NCBI GenBank assembly: GCA_003577275.1
Contig: QEVO01000001.1
Coordinates: forward strand, 496,001-560,000
DNA from: Pseudomonadota bacterium
GTDB lineage: Bacteria; Pseudomonadota; Alphaproteobacteria; Sphingomonadales; Govanellaceae
Direction: 5' to 3'
DNA: 64,000 nucleotides
In this document: positions 43,411 to 50,713 of the stretch, in pieces
Layout: each line of letters starts with the position of its first letter
Numbering within the stretch: the first letter of the stretch is position 1
Position numbers and translations under genes: made by a program
Notes under the pieces: model-generated
The model's database searches: none
Told to the model about the DNA's origin: nothing
What the model saw: only the letters and a program-made list of their open reading frames with translations

Positions 43411-44001
43411 ATGTCCACACCGCTTGCCACAAGCGGCGCCATGACGCGCGCCGACGGCGGCTATTTTGCCGGCTATGCCAGCGTCTTTGGCCGCATCGAC
43501 AAGGGCCGCGATATCGTCGTGAAAGGCGCGTTCGCCCGCTCCATCGCCGAGCGGGGGCCGCGCGGCATCAAAGTATTGTGGCAGCATGATCCGCGCGAAC
43601 CCATCGGGGTTTTGGAGGAGATTCGCGAAGACGATTACGGGCTGTTCGTGCGCGCCCGCTTACTGCACGACGTGCGCCGCACCAGCGAGGCGCGGGCGTT
43701 GTTGCAGGCGGCGGCCGTCGATGGGTTGTCCATCGGCTATAAAACCGTTGCCGCCGATACCGACGATCGCACCGGCGTACGCCAGTTGAGGGATGTCGAT
43801 CTGTGGGAAGTGTCATTGGTCACCTTCCCGATGCAGGAAGCGGCGCGGGTGGTGCAGTTCAAGAGCGCTGCCGGGTGGGTCGATGTCGTCCGCGCGCTGC
43901 GGCAATTCGAATGGGGAATGAGCGAGCTCGCCATCCGCGCGCGGCATCGGCTGGGCACAACCCCACATTTTAAGGTCACAGACACAAGGAGGTTCATATG
44001 A
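43411..44001 (+). CDS. HK97-family prohead protease (GTA g4-like)
   Basis: A 196-residue capsid maturation protease of the herpesvirus-assemblin-like fold. It has FAGYASVFGRIDKGRDIV, the catalytic His in KVLWQHDP, the Ser in VDGLSIGYKT and the Glu-bearing LWEVSLVTFPM. It removes the scaffolding arm of the capsid protein. It overlaps the capsid start by 4 bp (ATGA). Confidence 0.94.
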   Translation: MSTPLATSGAMTRADGGYFAGYASVFGRIDKGRDIVVKGAFARSIAERGPRGIKVLWQHDPREPIGVLEEIREDDYGLFVRARLLHDVRRTSEARALLQAAAVDGLSIGYKTVAADTDDRTGVRQLRDVDLWEVSLVTFPMQEAARVVQFKSAAGWVDVVRALRQFEWGMSELAIRARHRLGTTPHFKVTDTRRFI

Positions 44002-45242
44002 CCGCTCAAGAGTTCGACTCTCCCGATACCCGGGAAGTCAAGGCCGCCGTCGACGCGCTGGGACGCGCGTTTGAGGATTTCAAGGCCGTCAACAACGCAG
44101 CGGATGCCGAACACGCGCGGCATGGCGCTATCGATGTGGTGCTGGAAGAAAAGGTGGAGCGCCTGAACAAGGAGGTCTCCGGCTTGAGTGGCCGGCTGGA
44201 ACGTTTGCAGCTTGCCATCAATCGGCCGCACCGCGAGGGACGGAGCGAGATCTCCGGCCCGGCGGCCGAACATAAGCGGGCGTTCTGCGATCGTTTCATG
44301 CGCAAGGGTAATGAACAGGGCTTGCAGGAGCTGGAGGAAAAGGCGCTCTCCATTGGCGTCGGCGCCGACGGCGGTTATGCCGTGCCGCAGGAGATCGATC
44401 AGAAGATCGACGCGCGGCTGAAGGATTTCTCGCCCATTCGCCGCCTGGCGACGGTGGTGCAGATCGGCTCAGCCAATTACCGCAAGCTGGTCAATCTAGC
44501 GACCGGTGCGTCAGGCTGGGTGGGCGAAACGGCGGCGCGGCCAGTCACGGCATCCACCCAATTTGCCGAAGTGGCGCCGCCGCTGGGCGAGATCTACGCC
44601 AACCCGGCGGCCACCCAGGCGATGCTCGACGATGCCTTCTTCGATGTCGAAGCGTGGCTGGCGGAAGAAATCGCCGCCGAATTCGGCATTCAGGAAGGCG
44701 CAGCCTTCGTCAGCGGCAACGGCACCGATAAGCCGAAAGGATTTTTATCCTACACCACGGCGGCCACCAATGACGCCGGCCGCGCTTTCGGCACGTTGCA
44801 GCATGTGGTGACTGGCGTAAACGGCGGCTTTCCGGCCAGCAATCCATCGGACATCCTGATTGATCTTGTGCATGCCCTGCGGCCTGTCTATCGCGGCGGC
44901 GCAGCGTTCGTGATGAACACCAATACCATCTCGCTCATTCGCAAGTTCAAGGATTCCACCGGCGATTATTTGTGGCGGCCGGGCCTGGGCGAGGCCGGAC
45001 CGGCGACGCTGCTCGGCTATCCGCTGATCGAAGCCCAGGATATGCCGGACATCGCCACCAACAGCCTGTCCATCGCCTTCGGCAACTTCGAGCGCGGCTA
45101 TATCATCACCGACCGCACTGGCGTGCGCGTGTTGCGCGATCCGTTCTCGAACAAACCTTATGTGCATTTCTACGCCACCAAGCGCGTTGGCGGCGGCGTG
45201 GTCAACTCGGAAGCGATCAAGCTGTTGAAATTCTCCGTCTAA
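43998..45242 (+). CDS. HK97-family major capsid protein (GTA g5-like)
   Basis: A 414-residue HK97-fold capsid protein. The N-terminal ~100 residues are a charged coiled-coil delta domain (VDALGRAFEDFKAVNN, EEKVERLNKEVSGLSGRLER), expected to be cut off by the upstream protease. The mature part has YAVPQEIDQKIDARLKDFS, the E-loop/P-domain region (VGETAARPVTASTQFAEV) and AFGNFERGYIITDRTGVRV. A hairpin follows the stop. Confidence 0.96.
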   Translation: MTAQEFDSPDTREVKAAVDALGRAFEDFKAVNNAADAEHARHGAIDVVLEEKVERLNKEVSGLSGRLERLQLAINRPHREGRSEISGPAAEHKRAFCDRFMRKGNEQGLQELEEKALSIGVGADGGYAVPQEIDQKIDARLKDFSPIRRLATVVQIGSANYRKLVNLATGASGWVGETAARPVTASTQFAEVAPPLGEIYANPAATQAMLDDAFFDVEAWLAEEIAAEFGIQEGAAFVSGNGTDKPKGFLSYTTAATNDAGRAFGTLQHVVTGVNGGFPASNPSDILIDLVHALRPVYRGGAAFVMNTNTISLIRKFKDSTGDYLWRPGLGEAGPATLLGYPLIEAQDMPDIATNSLSIAFGNFERGYIITDRTGVRVLRDPFSNKPYVHFYATKRVGGGVVNSEAIKLLKFSV

Positions 45243-45249
45243 GGCGGCA

Positions 45250-45275
45250 GAGGGCGGCCGCTCGCGGTCGCCCTC
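45250..45275 (+). terminator. GC-rich hairpin after the capsid gene
   Basis: GAGGGCGGCCGC and GCGGTCGCCCTC form an 11-12 bp stem with one G-U pair, but the following sequence, CTTAACTTTAA, lacks a continuous U-run. It may protect or attenuate the mRNA and so raise capsid expression relative to distal genes. Confidence 0.45.
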
Positions 45276-45300
45276 CTTAACTTTAAGCGAGGCTGAAATC

Positions 45301-45510
45301 ATGACCGTCTATATGTGTGACGTTATCGGCGATGGCACGGATGATAACCCCTTCCGTCCCGCCATCGACGATCATCTGAAAGGCTGGTCGGCCATTGACG
45401 GGCGCGAGGATGCGACGCAAGGCGCGGGCTCCATGGTGGTGTTTTGTTCGCCCACGCCCCAAGAAGCGGCAGCGATCGCCGCGGACGAGCGCATCGAGGC
45501 CTTGGCATGA
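45301..45510 (+). CDS. Small phage protein, unknown
   Basis: A 69-residue acidic protein (MTVYMCDVIGDGTDDNPFRP, ending EAAAIAADERIEAL). It starts 58 bp after the capsid stop and overlaps the next gene by ATGA, so it is translated. The N-terminal half resembles proteins found with fibre genes in alphaproteobacterial phages, but I cannot assign a function. It is not part of the R. capsulatus GTA core. Confidence 0.65.
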   Translation: MTVYMCDVIGDGTDDNPFRPAIDDHLKGWSAIDGREDATQGAGSMVVFCSPTPQEAAAIAADERIEALA

Positions 45511-45710
45511 CGGAGCGGCAGCGCATAGAGGCGGCTTTGGCACGCGCGCCCGGAGGGTTGCCTGAGGGAGCGTTCGACGGCAGAGAGCGCGCGGCGGTGG
45601 CAGCGGTTCTGGCGCGGAGGTTTCCTGGATTCCAGATTGCCGCCGGCGCATCTAAGGCGCAGGTCGTCACGGATCTAGTAGAGTTTCTCTTGTCGCATCA
45701 GCGGAGGTAG
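45507..45710 (+). CDS. Small phage protein, unknown
   Basis: A 67-residue helical, basic protein (MTERQRIEAALARAPGGLPE through VVTDLVEFLLSHQRR). It starts in an ATGA overlap with the preceding gene and ends 4 bp before the fibre gene, which implies tight co-translation. No recognised domain. Confidence 0.6.
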   Translation: MTERQRIEAALARAPGGLPEGAFDGRERAAVAAVLARRFPGFQIAAGASKAQVVTDLVEFLLSHQRR

Positions 45711-45714
45711 GCCC

Positions 45715-46758
45715 ATGGGCACCTTCGTTCAAGACAGCTTCACCGACAGCGACGCGACGAATCTTTCCAGTCATACCGGCGAGACCGGCGCGACGTGGGC
45801 CAAGCTCACCGGGTATACCGGAAATTGCTATATCAACGGCAACGTCCTTGAGAACGAGGACGGCAGCGACGCCGATGCCGCCTACTACGCCAGCGGCGCG
45901 CCGGCCAGCGCCGACTATGACGTCGAGGCGAAGTACACGTGGGTAAGCAGCCAGTTGTGCGACTGGCGAATCTGCGGCCGCATCGACACGTCAAACGGCA
46001 ATTATTACTCCTTCTACTACCGGCGCGGCAGCAACACCTATCGCCTGACCAAGCGAGTCAGCGGCACGACGACGACATTGGCGAGCGCGGCGGGGAGCAG
46101 CCCGAACAGCGGCTCCTGGCTGACGCTGCGGCTCAATCTCAACGGCAGTGCGCTGGAGGGATTCGAGGGCGCGTCTTCCGTCCTGTCGACGACCGATTCC
46201 TCCATCACGGCCGCCGGCAAGGCCGGCGTCGCCGCCACCTCCACCGGCGTCAGCGGACCGCGCATTCGCTGGGATGATTTCCTGGCCACCGAGGCGGGCG
46301 GCGATACCGCCATCAGCCCGGCGAACGCCAGCCACGGTCACAGCGCCGGCAACGTTACGCTGGGGCAGACGCATGCGCTGAGCATCAGCGCCGCCGTCCA
46401 TACCCACGCGGCGCAAAATGTCGCATTGTCGGTTTCGGGCGCGCTCGACATCGCCAATGGGACGCATGGCCACGCGGCCGACAATCTGACGCTGGCGCAG
46501 CACAGCCAGATCATTATCGCCGCAGGACTGCATGGCCATGCGGCGGATATGGCGTCTCTGTCGCAAGTTCATCTGTTGAGCGTGTCGCCAGCCCTTCATG
46601 CCCATGCCGCAAGCTTAGCGGTTCTGGCGGCGGAGGGGGTGCTGGCGCCTCCGCCGCGGCGGCTTCAGCCCGAGGCGCGATTGATCGTTGCCGCTGACGG
46701 TAGAACCAGAACCATGACTGCTGCGAAAAGAAACCGCAGCCTTACTCCGGAGCGATAG
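45715..46758 (+). CDS. Head or tail fibre-like protein with 22-residue His-rich repeats
   Basis: A 347-residue protein. Residues 1-195 look like a beta-sandwich lectin-type (concanavalin-like) domain (FVQDSFTDSDATNLSSHTGE, WRICGRIDTSNGNYYSFYYR, IRWDDFLATEAG). From His207 to about 310 come five units of exactly 22 residues beginning HGHSAGN, HTHAAQN, HGHAADN, HGHAADM and HAHAASL. The C-terminus is basic (AAKRNRSLTPER). It sits in the extra block between capsid and g6 and is followed by a fibre-tail adaptor-like gene, so a host-binding fibre is likely. Regular His pairs could bind metal, as in some phage fibres; that is inference. Confidence 0.72.
   Translation: MGTFVQDSFTDSDATNLSSHTGETGATWAKLTGYTGNCYINGNVLENEDGSDADAAYYASGAPASADYDVEAKYTWVSSQLCDWRICGRIDTSNGNYYSFYYRRGSNTYRLTKRVSGTTTTLASAAGSSPNSGSWLTLRLNLNGSALEGFEGASSVLSTTDSSITAAGKAGVAATSTGVSGPRIRWDDFLATEAGGDTAISPANASHGHSAGNVTLGQTHALSISAAVHTHAAQNVALSVSGALDIANGTHGHAADNLTLAQHSQIIIAAGLHGHAADMASLSQVHLLSVSPALHAHAASLAVLAAEGVLAPPPRRLQPEARLIVAADGRTRTMTAAKRNRSLTPER
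46333..46650 (+). repeat. 66-bp coding repeats in the fibre gene
   Basis: Five in-frame repeats with a 66-bp period (22 codons) start at 46333, 46399, 46465, 46531 and 46597 with CAC/CAT-GGC-CAT-like triplets. They are diverged at the DNA level but keep period and His positions, so protein selection maintains them. Confidence 0.8.
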
Positions 46759-46761
46759 ACC

Positions 46762-47136
46762 ATGGCCAAGATAGTTCATGACGACGTTCTTGACGGCGCG
46801 CTGAACGTCGTGAAAAACAACTGCACGCGCATGACGGCGTGCAGCCAGCAGCCGACCACGTATACGGAGGGCAACGCCACCTATGCGCTGGCCGATGTGA
46901 CCATGGCGTCAGGCGATTTTACCGCGGCGGATGGTGACACTTCGGGCCGTAAACTGACGGTGGCGCAAAAAACCGGCGTTGCCGTGGATGCCAGCGGCAC
47001 GGCAACCCATGTGGCGCTCCTCGATGTCACGAACTCCAAACTTTTATATGTGACGACCTGCACTTCCCAAGCGCTCACCGCCGGCAACACCATGACGTTC
47101 AACAGCTGGAAGATCGAGATCGCCGATCCGGCGTAA
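46762..47136 (+). CDS. Phage structural protein, unknown (decoration-like)
   Basis: A 124-residue beta-rich protein (MAKIVHDDVLDGALNVVKNN, TTYTEGNATYALADVTMASG, ATHVALLDVTNSKLLYVTTC). Short Ala/Thr-rich beta proteins at this position, next to fibre genes, are often capsid or fibre accessory proteins. I do not recognise a defined family. Four bp after the fibre gene and 12 bp before the adaptor gene. Confidence 0.68.
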   Translation: MAKIVHDDVLDGALNVVKNNCTRMTACSQQPTTYTEGNATYALADVTMASGDFTAADGDTSGRKLTVAQKTGVAVDASGTATHVALLDVTNSKLLYVTTCTSQALTAGNTMTFNSWKIEIADPA

Positions 47137-47148
47137 GGAGAACCGACG

Positions 47149-47424
47149 ATGACCGTTCTTCTGAAAGATCCGAACGCAGCGCTTGATTACAGCGTCGACT
47201 GGTCGGCCTATCTTGAAGCAGGAGAGACCTTGGCCGGCAGCGCCTGGCAGATTGATCCCGCCGGCGAGCTTGCCTATACGGCCGCGTCCTTTGACACCGC
47301 AAGCGCCACGGCGACGCTCACGGGCGGCGTCATCGGCCATGTCTACCGCGTCACCAACCGCATCACCACGTCCTTGGGGCGCATCGATGATCGCTCCTTC
47401 ATCCTCCGGGTGGAAGATCAATGA
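47149..47424 (+). CDS. Fibre-tail adaptor-like protein
   Basis: A 91-residue Ig-like beta protein: LLKDPNAALDYSVDWSAYLE, then ATATLTGGVIGHVYRVTNRI and a terminal DDRSFILRVEDQ. This matches the pattern of small proteins named phage fibre-tail adaptor in databases (recalled, not searched). It overlaps the g6-like gene by ATGA. Absent from the RcGTA core. Confidence 0.65.
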   Translation: MTVLLKDPNAALDYSVDWSAYLEAGETLAGSAWQIDPAGELAYTAASFDTASATATLTGGVIGHVYRVTNRITTSLGRIDDRSFILRVEDQ

Positions 47425-47987
47425 GCAATCTCCTGCTTTTCAGCGGACCAGCCGTCGAGCCCGTGACCATTGCCGAGGCCAAGACCTTCTTGCGTCTCGA
47501 CACCTCCGACGATGACGCGTTGGTTGCCGCCGCCATTGTGGCGGCGCGCCAAGCGTGCGAGAGCTTCACCGGCCGCGCCCTGATCACCCAAAGCTGGCAG
47601 CTCTATCTCGATCATTGGCCCGAGCGCGACATCGTTCTGCCGCGCCCGCCGCTGCAATCGGTTACCAGCATCAACACATTCGATGCCGACGGCGTCGGCG
47701 CGACGCTCGATCCGGCCACCTATTGGGTGGATGTTTCGGCCTTGCCGGGTCGGGTGCGGCGGCGCAGCGATGCGGTATGGCCATCGCCCGGGCGCAATGT
47801 CGCCGGCATCGAGATTACCTATATCGCCGGCTATGGCGACAGCTGGAACGACGTGCCGGAACCGTTGCGGCAAGGCATATTGATGACCGTCGCCAATTTC
47901 TACGAATACCGCGATGCGCTTCACCCGGTGACGCTGCCGGCGCCCATCGCGGCGCTGTGGCGGCCTTATCGCCTGGTGCGGCTATGA
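47421..47987 (+). CDS. Head-tail connector, phiE125 gp8 / gp6-like (GTA g6)
   Basis: A 188-residue adaptor that docks under the portal. EPVTIAEAKTFLRLDTSDDD is the hallmark start. A helical bundle follows (ALVAAAIVAARQACESFTGR), then a beta insertion (YLDHWPERDIVLPRPPLQSV) and the second helix (VPEPLRQGILMTVANFYEYR). Overlaps the head-tail adaptor gene by ATGA. Confidence 0.9.
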   Translation: MSNLLLFSGPAVEPVTIAEAKTFLRLDTSDDDALVAAAIVAARQACESFTGRALITQSWQLYLDHWPERDIVLPRPPLQSVTSINTFDADGVGATLDPATYWVDVSALPGRVRRRSDAVWPSPGRNVAGIEITYIAGYGDSWNDVPEPLRQGILMTVANFYEYRDALHPVTLPAPIAALWRPYRLVRL

Positions 47988-48319
47988 GCGCGGCCAAACC
48001 TAAGATCGGGGCATTGCGCGAGCGCGTGACCTTGGAAGCCGAGCACACTCAGGAAGGGCTTGGCGGCGGCTATAGCCGCGCCAGCGAAATGCTGGGTCTT
48101 GCCTGGGCGGCAATCACCGCAAAAAACTCCGAGGTTATCGTCAAGGGCGGCCAGCGCCGGCGGCGGCAAACCTTCGAGGTCATCATCCGCAAACGCGAGC
48201 GGCTGGAGGATATTCGCCGCGTGCTATGGCTGGGGCGGACGTTGGCGGTCGTCGGCGTCATGACGCTGCCTACCCGCGGCTATGCCGCGTTGATATGCGA
48301 AGAGGAGACGGCGGTATGA
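47984..48319 (+). CDS. Head closure / head-tail adaptor (GTA g7-like)
   Basis: A 111-residue stopper protein of the SPP1 gp16 type: KIGALRERVTLEAEHTQEGL, LAWAAITAKNSEVIVKGGQR, TFEVIIRKRERLEDIRRVLW. The ATG at 47984 lies in an ATGA overlap with the g6-like stop; a longer open frame upstream is only the g6 gene read in another phase. Overlaps the next gene by ATGA. Confidence 0.88.
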   Translation: MSAAKPKIGALRERVTLEAEHTQEGLGGGYSRASEMLGLAWAAITAKNSEVIVKGGQRRRRQTFEVIIRKRERLEDIRRVLWLGRTLAVVGVMTLPTRGYAALICEEETAV

Positions 48320-48687
48320 TCGACGTTGAGATCGTGCGTTCCCGCCGCAACCGTCTCGGTATTCTCGACGAGCTCGGCGGCGCGGCGGGAGAAGCGATGC
48401 TTGGTTTTGCCGAGGAACTGGCGGACGAAGCCCGTGTTCGGGTGATGGAGCAGCGCCACCCGACGCGAGCGCTGCCCAGCGCCCTTGCCGACAGCATTGT
48501 CGTGGAGACCACCGAGAGCGGCGCGGCGGTGCGCGCCACTGCGCCTTATGCGCCTTACGTGGAATTCGGCACCCGGCGCATGGCGGCGCGGCCGTTCCTG
48601 GCCCCGGCTGCGGAATACATGCGCGGCGTCGCGGGGAGCGCCATCGCTGACGCCCTCCGCCGGCTGCTGCGAGGAGGGGCTTTATGA
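48316..48687 (+). CDS. HK97 gp10-family protein (tail completion)
   Basis: A 123-residue head-tail joining protein. The YAPYVEFGTRRMAARPFLAP motif is diagnostic of the HK97 gp10 family. It is translationally coupled by ATGA to both neighbours. This gene is common in siphophages but is not one of the RcGTA core genes as I know them, so the cluster keeps a more complete phage neck. Confidence 0.87.
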   Translation: MIDVEIVRSRRNRLGILDELGGAAGEAMLGFAEELADEARVRVMEQRHPTRALPSALADSIVVETTESGAAVRATAPYAPYVEFGTRRMAARPFLAPAAEYMRGVAGSAIADALRRLLRGGAL

Positions 48688-49079
48688 CCGCTATCGGCTG
48701 GGAGCTGCAACAAGCGGTGATCGAGGCGCTGCAAGGCGATAGCGAAATCATGGCGATTGCCAATGGCATCTACGATTTCGTGCCGGAAACGGCGGCAATG
48801 CCCTATGTGCGGGCGGCCGTCGTCTCGTCGCGGCCATGGTCGGCGAAAACCTTCGATGGCCGGGAAGACGTGGTGCGTCTTGACATCTGGAGCGAGTCCT
48901 TGAGCCGCCAAACCGTGCTGACGCTGATGGATCTGGCGCGAACGCGGCTGACGTCGGCGGCGCTCAGCATGACGGGAGCGACGGTGGTTCTGGTCAATTT
49001 CGAATTTGGCGAGATCATCGCCGAGCCGGACGGCGAGGCGCTGCACGGCGTCATGCGCTTTCGCGTTCTGGCGCAATAA
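48684..49079 (+). CDS. DUF3168 tail terminator (GTA g8-like)
   Basis: A 131-residue tail-terminator protein that caps the tail tube before head joining: GWELQQAVIEALQGDSEIMA, IYDFVPETAAMPYVRAAV, DIWSESLSRQTVLTLMDLAR. Overlaps the HK97 gp10-like gene by ATGA. Confidence 0.9.
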   Translation: MTAIGWELQQAVIEALQGDSEIMAIANGIYDFVPETAAMPYVRAAVVSSRPWSAKTFDGREDVVRLDIWSESLSRQTVLTLMDLARTRLTSAALSMTGATVVLVNFEFGEIIAEPDGEALHGVMRFRVLAQ

Positions 49080-49107
49080 CCATCCCCATTTATGGAAGGA
49101 GTAAACC

Positions 49108-49521
49108 ATGGCTGCTGAAAAGGGCCGCGCCTTTCTGGTGAAGATCGGCGACGGCGGCGCACCGGAGACCTTCGCCACCATTGGCGGCCTGCGCGCGACA
49201 TCGCTGACCATCAACAACGAAGTTGTCGACATCACCAGCAAAACTTCCGCCGGCTGGCGCGAGCTGCTCGCCGGCGCCGGCATTCGCGCGCTCGCCATCG
49301 CTGGTGGCGGCGTCTTTACCGACAGCGCTGCCGAAGGATTGCTGCGCGGCAAGGCCCTTGCCGGCTCCATCGATAACTATGAGATCGTGTTCGAAAGCGG
49401 CGCAAAATTTTCCGGCGCCTTTTATGTCTCGTCTCTGGAATATGCCGGCGACCATAACGGCGAGCGCACCTATTCCCTACGCCTGGAGAGCTCGGGCGTC
49501 ATCAGCTACACGACGGCGTAA
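49108..49521 (+). CDS. Major tail tube protein, TP901-1 family (GTA g9-like)
   Basis: A 137-residue tail tube subunit with the TP901-1-type pattern: FLVKIGDGGAPETFATIGGL, NNEVVDITSKTSAGWRELL, FSGAFYVSSLEYAGDHNGE. A strong GAAGGAG site gives it higher expression potential than its coupled neighbours, as expected for an abundant protein. Confidence 0.92.
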   Translation: MAAEKGRAFLVKIGDGGAPETFATIGGLRATSLTINNEVVDITSKTSAGWRELLAGAGIRALAIAGGGVFTDSAAEGLLRGKALAGSIDNYEIVFESGAKFSGAFYVSSLEYAGDHNGERTYSLRLESSGVISYTTA

Positions 49522-49526
49522 AGATC

Positions 49527-49847
49527 ATGGCCAACCGACTGCGTGGGGAAAGCGAGATTACGCTTGGCGGCGTCACCTACCGTCTGCGTCCGACCTTTGC
49601 CGCGATCATGGAGATCGAGGACCGTCTGGGCGGCGTGGTGCCGCTGGCGGTGCGGGCGGCGCGCGGCGAATTCGGCCTGAAAGACTTGACGGTGATCGTC
49701 TGGGCGACGCTGAACGCGGTGGAAGGGCAGAAACTGGAGCTTGCCGCAGTGGGCGATTTCATCCTTGAGCGCGGCATCGCCGAGACCACGCCCATGGTGC
49801 GTGACGTGTTGACGCAAATATTGGGCGGCAGCCATGACGGCGGCTGA
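49527..49847 (+). CDS. GTA gp10-like tail assembly chaperone
   Basis: A 106-residue protein of the gene transfer agent family of small tail chaperones (ESEITLGGVTYRLRPTFAAI, EIEDRLGGVVPLAVRAARGE). It overlaps gp10.1 by 14 bp. In many phages such a pair is linked by a programmed frameshift; here the second gene has its own ATG. Confidence 0.88.
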   Translation: MANRLRGESEITLGGVTYRLRPTFAAIMEIEDRLGGVVPLAVRAARGEFGLKDLTVIVWATLNAVEGQKLELAAVGDFILERGIAETTPMVRDVLTQILGGSHDGG

Positions 49848-50061
49848 CTCCGACACGGCGGCGCGGATGGATTGGGCGGCGGCGGCAGGCGTGGCCTTGA
49901 CGCGGCTCGGCTGGCCGCCGCCGGTGTTCTGGGCGGCGACGCCGGCGGAACTGCGGCTGGCCTTAAAAGCCCTGACGATCACGCAGGGGATATCACCGCC
50001 GCTCGGCCGGCGTGAGCTTGAGACGCTGCGTCGCCGCTTCCCCGATCGCGTTTCGGATTAA
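49834..50061 (+). CDS. Phage tail assembly chaperone (rcc01693/gp10.1-like)
   Basis: A 75-residue protein of the TIGR02216-type family seen in GTAs: AAAAGVALTRLGWPPPVFWA, ELRLALKALTIT and the C-terminal PLGRRELETLRRRFPD. It overlaps gp10 by 14 bp and ends 22 bp before the tape measure gene. Confidence 0.86.
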   Translation: MTAADSDTAARMDWAAAAGVALTRLGWPPPVFWAATPAELRLALKALTITQGISPPLGRRELETLRRRFPDRVSD

Positions 50062-50083
50062 TCAACCCAAGCAGGATATTGTC

Positions 50084-50713
50084 ATGGCGGAGACCGTGCT
50101 TGATAGCCTCGTCGTCAAGATCGAGGCCGATACCCGCGGCCTGGAGGCGGGAGTCAGCCGCACCACCGCCAGCCTGCAAGGGCTCGAAACCTTCGCCGGC
50201 CGCGCCCACGGCGCCACGCTTGAGCTTGGCGGCATCGCCGGCGGCATGGCCAATGAACTTGGCGCAGCCGCCGAGCGGGCCAGCGATCGCATGGCCGGCG
50301 CGTTCGCCCGCATGGCGCGCAGCGGCCGGTTGTCGTTTGAAGGCTTGCGCGACGCGGCGCTGGCGGCCATCGCCGAGATCGTCGCCAACCTGCTATCGGT
50401 GGGCATTAGAAATATTTTCGGCAGCGTGTTTTCCACGGTGCTGCTACCGGGGCGCGCCGGCGGCGGCGCGGTTTCGCCGGCGCAAGCCTATGTGGTGGGC
50501 GAGCGCGGCCCCGAGCTGTTCGTGCCGCAAGTTGCAGGGCGCATCACCGCGCCCTCTGCCGCGGCGCAGTTTCGTGAACCGCCGTCGCGCGGCCGCGCCG
50601 CTATCACCATCAACGTGCAAGGCGCGGGCGATGGCGAAGCCTTGCGGCAAAGCTCGTCGCAGGTGGCGCTGGCGGTTCGCCGCGCCCTCATGCGCGCCGA
50701 GCGGAGTTTATAG
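50084..50713 (+). CDS. Short tail tape measure protein (GTA g11-like)
   Basis: A 209-residue tape measure, far shorter than in ordinary siphophages (often 700-1500) but like the ~220-residue RcGTA g11, predicting a very short tail. It has VLDSLVVKIEADTRGLEAGV, a helical middle (AERASDRMAGAFARMARSGR, LSVGIRNIFGSVFS) and the conserved AYVVGERGPELFVPQVAGR end. The start at 50084 has AGGAT; an earlier in-frame ATG overlaps gp10.1. Confidence 0.9.
   Translation: MAETVLDSLVVKIEADTRGLEAGVSRTTASLQGLETFAGRAHGATLELGGIAGGMANELGAAAERASDRMAGAFARMARSGRLSFEGLRDAALAAIAEIVANLLSVGIRNIFGSVFSTVLLPGRAGGGAVSPAQAYVVGERGPELFVPQVAGRITAPSAAAQFREPPSRGRAAITINVQGAGDGEALRQSSSQVALAVRRALMRAERSL

Noticed and set aside
46333-46650. 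Regular 66-bp repeats considered as a CRISPR-like array
   Set aside because: They are in-frame coding repeats with conserved amino acids and variable bases throughout, with no spacer/repeat distinction and no cas genes.
49527-50061. Programmed frameshift between gp10 and gp10.1
   Set aside because: The second gene has its own ATG, and I see no slippery heptamer in the 14-bp overlap.
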